From Rapana venosa (taxonomy: Eukaryota; Mollusca; Gastropoda; Neogastropoda; Muricidae), in contig CM054153.1 of assembly GCA_028751875.1 (NCBI GenBank), forward strand, positions 33,941,435 to 34,005,434: a stretch of 64,000 nt of DNA. Reading direction: 5' to 3'. The notes under the pieces are model-generated. The model did not search any database, was not told the origin of the DNA, and saw only the letters and a program-made list of their open reading frames with translations. This document shows positions 56,840-64,000 of this stretch, in pieces; positions within the stretch are counted from its first letter, which is position 1; each line of letters starts with the position of its first letter. A program made the translations under genes and the position numbers.

Positions 56840-59800
56840 TTCCAAAAATCAATCAAGTCAAAAAAGGGAAAGTGGCAGGGGGGTGGGACATTCCCTTCCC
56901 CTGCCTAAAAAGGAAACCGGGGGTTTCTGGGCTCCATTCCCCCCAGCCTTTGCCCTTGCTTTCCCAGTTTGACCAGAAAATCGAACTGAATGTCAAAAGT
57001 CCTTCGGGATTATACAATAGACGTGCACCTCTTCAGAAAGGACCAAAGACTGAAACGGATGAAATAGCCAGATCTCTCTTTGTTTTGACGACACGAGCTA
57101 CAGACCCGTGCCATCTGCACGTGCAGTGTGCGGCCACGTGAACTTTGTGCACTGATGAATAGCTTCCCTTGGTGTTTTGAACTGTGTGATATGACAACCT
57201 GCTAATTCCCTCCCCTGGTCCCCGGTCTGGGTTGTGTTGTTTTGACTGATGACATTAAAAAAAAAAATGCTCCCTGCATTTTCTCCCTGTTATTTTAGGC
57301 AGTGATGGATGGCTCTTCCACAGTAGAGCACAAGCTGCAGCCAAACACTGGACTGCCTGCAAAAAACTTTTTCCCTGCTCTGAAAAGAAATTTCGTGGAG
57401 AAATGGCCCTTTTCTATCGTTATATGTCCATTGCTGAAAATTCAATTGCAGTAGAAAAGCATGACTATGATTATGAAGAAAATGTCATTTCTTTTTCCCC
57501 ATGTGGACCAGTCCCCCGTCCCCCTTCCCCCTTGCAAAGTCAGTGATACGTATTTTCCTCAGAGACTCAAAACAGGTTTACATTATCTTTGGGTACTTCA
57601 CACGTTCAAAACACAGGAACTTTTACTGTGCCAAAGGGAATTGACTGCAAAAGATGGGATAAAAAGGAATGTGAATTTCTGAAAGACATTGTTACAAACT
57701 ACTGTGTCAATAAATGATGTGGGGTTGCTTTCAAAGATGCTTTGATTTCCGTTACCTTTTACATTTCTGACTGAACATGGTAACAATATTGTATTAACTG
57801 CTCCTTTGTGGGGATGATGAAAGTGTTTCCTCTCCTTATCCCCCCCCCCCATTCTCTTTTGCACCCAATCAGTTAAATGATGAGGGAAAGTATGTTAGAT
57901 TCCCTGGTTGACATTTCCAATGTAGTTCTCCTGCATTTTAGTCCTAATAAAATTAACACCAATAACATCAAGTGAGAATGAACATTTTACACAATGAAGG
58001 GGGTTCAAGTGTGTGCTCCAAATTGGAATGAAAGCCCTACTCCCACAGCCAGGCTCAATACAGTTCCAAAGAAACCTTGAAAGCAACCCCAAAGCAGTGA
58101 AGCTGGCAAAACGCTACCGTGACGAACACTGTGCCCTTCAGAGCACATGCACAAGACTTTGTCTGATAAGATACAAATTTTTGAAACCATGCTTGATCTA
58201 ATGCATACGGGGTTACTTGAACACGAAATTGGACCTGTGGTCTAGACTAGAGGACTTAAGGTTTCTATCAAAAATGAAACTCAAACTTCATGTTGACCAT
58301 AAGACTGAAGCCTTTCATTCTCTTGTCAGGGGATGTTAAGAAAAATTATTTCTGATACAGACACAAAACTGAAAAATCTACTGAAAGAAAATCAGGCACT
58401 GAAATTTTGGGTTTGGGCACAGTTTCTTCTGACTAAAGCAAATAAAGCTGAAATCATGCCCCAAAAAACTGTGGCAAAACAATGTGACATAACCACTGAC
58501 AAAGTGCGGGAAAAAACCTCTAACTGAAACAGACCAAGGGGTGCATAAACACTACTGACTGTCCTTGACACCTACACCCCATACAACAAAGTAGGGAAGA
58601 GGTATCAGCCCCGTTTGTATTCCTCACGGGCCGTAGGGGTAAAGACTGTACAAAAGTGATTTATGAGACCGATGACCAGACCACTGAACAACCTGACTAC
58701 CCAACTGACAATCGTTTCCAATTCTTTCCAGTCTTAATAGGAACAAAAATCCTCGACAAGTAATACAAATACTGTATCTCCCAGAAAAGAAAAGACTGCA
58801 CTGTCAAAAAGCATCTGCTCCTCTGCAAGAATGAAACACAGCAGATGAATGACCCAAAACAAGCACATGGACAAACACTAAGTAAATTGACTATTCCCCT
58901 GACTGTTCATCTGTACTAATTGGTGACTATCATTAGATTACATAGACCCTAAAAGACTCGAACCCCAAAAGAGACTTGGTTATTCAAAATATGTATACCT
59001 GGCTTGACTTTATCAAATACCGCAAACTGGCTACGCACCCTATCAAAACATGAACAGGCAAAGACTGTCATTGGCATGTAGGGCTAATGGACTGTCCAGG
59101 TGGACCTATTTCAACTGATGACGGGCAAAAAGCTCATTACATTGTGCAAACAGTGCTTTCCATCAGCCTCTATTGCGTCAGCTCCATCCTTCCTGCTCGT
59201 GGAAGGCACCAGCTGAATAACTCCATAGCCCCTTCCAATAGAAATCTGAAGACTGCCTGCACTCAAATCCCAGGTAGACTTAATTGACAATCACAACGTG
59301 TTTGTCACAGACATTGGTGCTCCACGCAGGCCTTGTACAAGGACGCGGTGCACCCTAGCTTTAGGGGAACTAGCCCGCTTGGCTGTTAATTTCAAAAGAT
59401 TCCTTCCACAGACTGTACCGTTTTACTCTGTTAAACCAATCTGATTCTGCAACCCATCCATAAATCACCCATACATACACCACAGTCGTCCTGACTTAAA
59501 GTTTAAAACATAAAAGATTGAGAAAGAACCAACCCTCCCGTCTTTAGAGCAGAAACCAAGATTTTTTTCGGTGGTTCCAGGAAACTGCATTCACCTCATC
59601 GTGTCATCATCGACTTTCCCCCATTACCCCACGCAACAATAGGGTCCAGGGCGAAAGAAATCTTTCCACATCAAAACTGGGTTTTATAAAACCAAGACCC
59701 ACGAGGCTCTTGAAGATGTCTCAAGGGATGCGCCACCCCTTTGGGAAGAAATCAGACAATCCCAGTCTAGTGGACACTCTAGACTCCCATTCCCCATTCC

Positions 59801-60700
59801 CACACAGCAACCCCCCTCCTCAGTTTCCTTTCTCTGGTATTAGGGTCCCAGAGGGGTTTCATTCCAGAGTCCCAGCTTCCTACCCCATCCCCCTTATGCT
59901 TTTCAAGGTTTAACCTTCACCAGAGGCAAACCAGCTTCCCTTCAAGCTATGCTGGTTCAGGGTTTCTCTACCTCAGGGCTGTGGCTCTGACTCACGGAAC
60001 TGGCTTCCGTCCAGAAACTACTGTCATTGGATCCCAAACCGATGATAAAACCATGGCTCCAAAAAATGGGGTCTCAACCTGACCAGCGAGTAGCCATGTA
60101 CTGGTTGAAGTGCAAAATTAAGGTTTAGAAATATTGGGTGAATTATTTTGTTGCCTATCTTATGTCAGTGAATTGTTTGCATACTAAGATTTTATTTTCC
60201 TAAACTTGTAACCATTTTAAAAAAATAAACTATGTCAGCAATATGACCTTCCCAGATTGGGGACAGCTGTTATATGTTCCAGGAAGGGGACAGTTATTTG
60301 TGATTGCAGTGAAGGTTGTGGTTTTGGAAAATTTCCCTTCCTAAATCTGTGCTAAAATTTGATGAGTACTTGATTGGTACTATTTTTCATAATTTTTCCC
60401 CTCAATTTAAATTTGCATATTGCATCCATTTGTAATTTGCAGTTGCATTTGTCAATTTCAGCTTTGTCCTTAATGTAAGTGTCTGAGTAAAGCTGATTGC
60501 TGTTTGGTGTGCATGTCTGTGTAAAGAATATAGTTTTTTCCTAAATTGCTTTGGTGAAATACCAAAAGTCGAACATCTATTTTCTTTGTTTTATTGTTCA
60601 CACTGAGGTGGACCTGGGGTTTGTCCAGTTATCAATTGTTTTGAATTGCTTGATTTATTCCCGTTTATCATTCATCAGTTGTTTTCAATTATTTGATTTA
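56840..60700 (+). other. 5' part of the LINE H unit, unrecognised
   Basis: Conserved between both copies of the unit, so it belongs to it, but I cannot name a domain. The clearest protein-like piece is 58,333-58,527: KIISDTDTKLKNLLKENQAL then TVAKQCDITTDKVREK, a short heptad-like helix as in LINE ORF1 coiled coils. Other short frames include KGPKTETDEIARSLFVLTT near 57,040-57,090 and APRRPCTRTR near 59,320. No SGNH blocks like those in LINE C were found. It may be a decayed ORF1 or a separate element. Confidence 0.4.
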
Positions 60701-60759
60701 ATCTAAGAGAACCTGGCAACAGGGCAAATAATTTCAAAAATCAAAAATGGTTAAAAAAA

Positions 60760-63520
60760 ATGGGATTCAAAGTTGGGTTATCTGAACATCTGTCACTTAT
60801 TAAACAAAGTATTCGACATAGGTCTATTCTGTCAAATTCAAATGACTGTTTTCATGCTTTTTGTTTTGCTGAATCGCGCTTATCAGATGTAGTTTCAGAT
60901 AATATTGTATCAAACCCAAATTTATACTACCATCAGAAGAGATGCCAAAAGCAAATTAGAACTGGATTAATAGCAAAATGTACAAAAATCAGTTAATTTC
61001 AAGGAAATTGATAAATTTGAGAAACATGGCATTGAAAGTATCTGGCTTGAAAGGAATAAAACCATTTTTAATAGGCTTTATATATAGAAATCCGGAGGAA
61101 CGTACCAGTTGGTTTGATCGCTTTGAAGCCATGATGGACGATGTATAAAACCCCATTCAACAGAGATAATTTTGTTAGGGATTTCAACTTGATTTATTTA
61201 AACCTCTTGATAAGTGGAGGAGTGTGTTTGAATTATATCATTTGTCACAGCTGATTAAAACCCCCAACACGAAAAACACTTCACTCTGAAACTTTAAATT
61301 GACCATGTCTTGTCTCCAATATGGATCATATAATTTGAAACATCTGTTCCAACATTTGGCCTAAGCGATCATTATCCAATATGTCTAACGTGGTCTAAAA
61401 AAGGTACAAGGATACCTAGATGCAATCACAAGAAGTTTCTCTGAGAAACTATAAGTTGTTTGATGCTGAAGGATTTCTTTCTGATCTAGTAACGCTAACT
61501 TTTTAATGTTTATCAGTTTTTACTGATCCAGATGAAGCACTTACTGCCTGGTTTCAAACTTTTCTTCCTATATTTTGACAAAACAAAGCACCACTTAGAA
61601 TTAAACGAGTTAAATTTATAAGATAACCACCATGGCTTACTGCCGAAATTAATGCTGCATTGCAGTACGTGACAAATTGGGTTAAGAACAACAGGAAAAG
61701 ATGCAGACTTTTAAAAAGCAAAGAAATAAAATAACAGCTATGAAAAGAACTGCTCGTAAGAAATATTTTAGTGATCTGATTCATCAAAAAAGACACAAAA
61801 TCTGTATGGAAAGCTATCAATCAGCTAGCTCATAAAACATCTACATCTACTCCTCTTTCTGTAACTGTCTGTCTGCTGAAGAATATAAACAAGCATTTTA
61901 CTACAGTAGGCGAAAAGGTAAAATTTTAGCTAACAATACAAATTTAATGATCTGTCTGCACTTAAACACTTTTGTGGACCAGAAATGTACAATCTAAATT
62001 CAAGTTTAATTTTATCACTGTTTCATGAAGTATACAAAGAATTGTGTTCCCTAAAACACTCAAATGCAAGGGCTTGGACAAACTAGACAGTAAAATATGA
62101 AGGTTTCAGCACCCATAATATCTGAGCATATCACATACATTTATAATCTTTCAATTGAAAAATGTCATTTTCCTCAAGCTTTTAGAGATGCCAAAGTTTT
62201 GCCCCTTTTCAAATCTGGTGACCCAAAAGATCCCTCAAACTATAGACCAATATCAAAACCTGGTCTTCATTGTCTAAGCCTCTTTAAAGCATCTTAAAAT
62301 AACCTTCAGCTGTATTTTACAAATCACAATCTGTTTCATCCCAGGCAAAGCGGATTTATGAAAAACCATTCTTGTCACACTCTGCTTACTAACCTAATAG
62401 AACAATGGCATGAAAATATTAACAATGATCTTTTGTCTGGGGTAGTATTTGTTGATTTTGCTAAGGCTTTTGGGCACCATTGACCATGACTTCTATAAAA
62501 AAAAACTTGTTTTGTATGGCTTATGTTCAGATTCAGTTAGACTTTATCCTCATTTCTTTAAAAAAAGACGGCAGGCAGTTCTTTAAGACTGTGCAATATC
62601 CTCCTTCATGCCAATAACATATGGTGTCCCCAGGGATCAGTTCTTGGGCCAATTTTGTTTTCTATCTATATTAATGATCTTCCATTAAATATTTCATCGT
62701 CTTGTGAACTATTTGCAGATGATACGACTATTCTACTAAGGATAAAAAAGCAAATGTTATATGTAAAATTCTACAGAAAAATAAGATAAACTAACTTCTT
62801 GGGCTGATCGAACCACATGGCTCTTCATCCTAAAAAATCTAAGTTCATGATAGTCACAACGAGACAAAAAAGCCAAAATTGAAGTCTATGTCAGAAGTCT
62901 GAAAATTCATGATCAGATGTAAGAAGAGGTTAATAATCATTAAAAATTTCTTGGCCTTAATGTAGACAATAATCTTTCCTGGTCGAGCCATATTTCAATA
63001 TTGTCAAAGAAATTATCCCAAAAGATATTTCAGCTCAATAGAATAAAGCATTTCCTTGATGAGCACACTCGAAAGTTGTTCTTTTATGGATACATACAAC
63101 CAGATATTGATTAGCTTCACATGTTGGGACCTGGCGAGTAAAAACTGCTTAAAACGACTTGAGAGTATTTACAGACGCTCCATGAAATTAATTTCCCTCA
63201 AATCCTCTTTGCAAAATGAAGATTACAAAAACTCAATATTTTACCCTTAAATCAGAAATGCCATTTCAATAAAGTAGTATTCATGTACAAGATTATGAAT
63301 AATCTTACCATCCTATCTGTATGATAAATTTGTTTCAGAGTTTTTTCGAGGTAAAAGTATTCTATTTATTCCCCCCCCAGGATAGACTTATTCATGTCAT
63401 CCTTGGGTTTATTCAGGTAGTAAGCTAGGAACAATATCCCTGATTATCTTAAACAGAAGCCTAGTTTGTCTTCATTTAAGAAAGGATATCACAGACATCT
63501 TTTTGAAAAAGTTATGATTG
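60760..63520 (+). pseudogene. LINE H copy 2 ORF2: endonuclease, RT, C-terminus
   Basis: Endonuclease: NDCFHAFCFAESRLSD (60,842-60,890), HGIESIWLERNKTIF (about 61,027-61,070), a GDFNLDLFKPLDKW-like stretch at about 61,175-61,220 in shifted frames, LSQLIKTP, and a TIDHV/SDHYPI-like end near 61,300-61,380. Linker: INKHFTTVGEKV (about 61,885-61,920). RT: FPQAFRDAKVLPLF and DPKDPSNYRPIS (62,170-62,255), VDFAKAF (about 62,450-62,470), ITYGVP then a one-base loss in the QGS block (about 62,620), [14 protein letters not shown] at 62,712-62,723. C-terminus: KFLGLNVDNNLSWSSHISIL, FQLNRIKHFLDEHTRKLFF, IPDYLKQKPSLSSFKKR. Many frameshifts; inactive. Confidence 0.88.
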
Positions 63521-63554
63521 GAATTTCATTTTTGTGTTCGAAATCCTTATCCTC

Positions 63555-63624
63555 TAGTAGTCATTAGCACACAATTCATGTTTAATTATCTGTAGTAGTC
63601 ATTAGCACACAATTCATGTTTAAT
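63555..63624 (+). repeat. 38-bp tandem duplication near the LINE H 3' end
   Basis: TAGTAGTCATTAGCACACAA...TTTAAT occurs twice, starting at 63,555 and 63,593, separated by TATCTG. The noisy copy has the same duplication at about 55,458 and 55,494 with period 36. Confidence 0.9.
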
Positions 63625-63880
63625 GCGATTTTATTCTTCACGTCTCTTTGCTGTTGTTGTTTTGTTTTGTTTTTTGTCCTTCCTGTTTTATCTATTTCTG
63701 TCCTCACACTGTCCATAACTCTGTAAGCAACTCCCCCCCCCCTCCCTCAAATCCTCTATATCCTTTGCTGTTTTGCCGCTGTCTGTATGTCCGTTCTGCC
63801 TGTCTGGGCCTCTTTGTCTCTTTCTGTCTCTCTCTGTAATGTGGGTTTTTGAGTCGGTGGTTGTGTGTGTGTGGTGGTGG

Positions 63881-63916
<36 letters not shown>

Positions 63917-64000
63917 TTGTTTTGTCTGTGTTTGTTTGTTTGTTTGCTTTTCTTTCCTTCTCCATTGTCTCCCTTGTATGACATTCATCGTCATTGTATC

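Larger units (their letters stand above)
56830..64000 (+). mobile_element. LINE H unit, copy 2, CR1/Jockey-like, runs to the window end
   Basis: Better-resolved copy of 48,400-55,925. The first ~3.9 kb has no protein I can name, apart from a coiled-coil-like frame at 58,333-58,527. ORF2 follows at about 60,760-63,520. The 3' region has a 38-bp tandem duplication at 63,555-63,624, C-rich and poly-T tracts (about 63,883-63,910) and ends CATCGTCATTGTATC at the edge of the window. ORF2 motifs are close to those of LINE C (for example RIKHFLDEHTRKLFF here and QIKHFLDKQSNIFF there), so H and C belong to related families. Confidence 0.85.

Overview
This window looks like intergenic DNA from a repeat-rich invertebrate animal genome. 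A mollusc is my best guess, from the mix of LINE families, the very dense CA, CT, GAA and CTGT microsatellites and a tRNA-headed SINE, but no sequence here fixes the taxon. There are no operons, Shine-Dalgarno sites or compact bacterial-style genes. I found no intact host gene, only one exon-like open segment at about 12.3-13.05 kb. Almost everything else is decayed non-LTR retrotransposons (LINEs), SINEs, simple-sequence arrays and badly resolved assembly.

Layout: 1-4.6 kb is low-complexity sequence with inflated homopolymers. 4.64-10.31 kb is a plus-strand LINE (A), split by a minus-strand RTE-type LINE (B, about 7.62-9.51 kb). 10.3-13.5 kb holds microsatellites and the exon-like segment, flanked by inverted copies of a 3' repeat tail. 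13.8-18.5 kb is low-quality, increasingly purine-rich sequence, followed by a 500-N gap (18,501-19,000). 19.0-22.68 kb is a purine array with a 1.28-1.43 kb higher-order period. 23.0-29.1 kb is an almost complete minus-strand LINE (C), whose ORF1 carries a coiled coil and an SGNH-esterase-like domain and whose ORF2 carries endonuclease and reverse transcriptase (RT).

29.8-36.19 kb is a minus-strand, RNase H-bearing I-type LINE (E), split by a 5'-truncated plus-strand LINE (F, 31,639-35,766). 36.2-38.8 kb is a mosaic of duplicated segments, a CTGT array, two SINE copies (one fusing a tRNA-like head to a 5S-rRNA-like segment) and CA/GT repeats. 38.83-47.23 kb is an 8.4-kb CTGT-type array with nested periodicities that becomes progressively noisier. 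47.5-47.84 kb is a triplicated ~110-bp unit. 48.4-55.9 kb is a noisy copy of 56.83-64.0 kb; both carry the same CR1/Jockey-like LINE (H) in the same orientation.

The main biological content is a stack of retrotransposition events. In two cases the interrupted reading frame can be followed across the insertion, which gives an order of events. A second theme is assembly quality: several blocks have run-length-inflated sequence, and one 7-kb LINE unit appears twice in tandem with the first copy corrupted. That duplication may be false. I did not find a new defence, biosynthetic or regulatory system.
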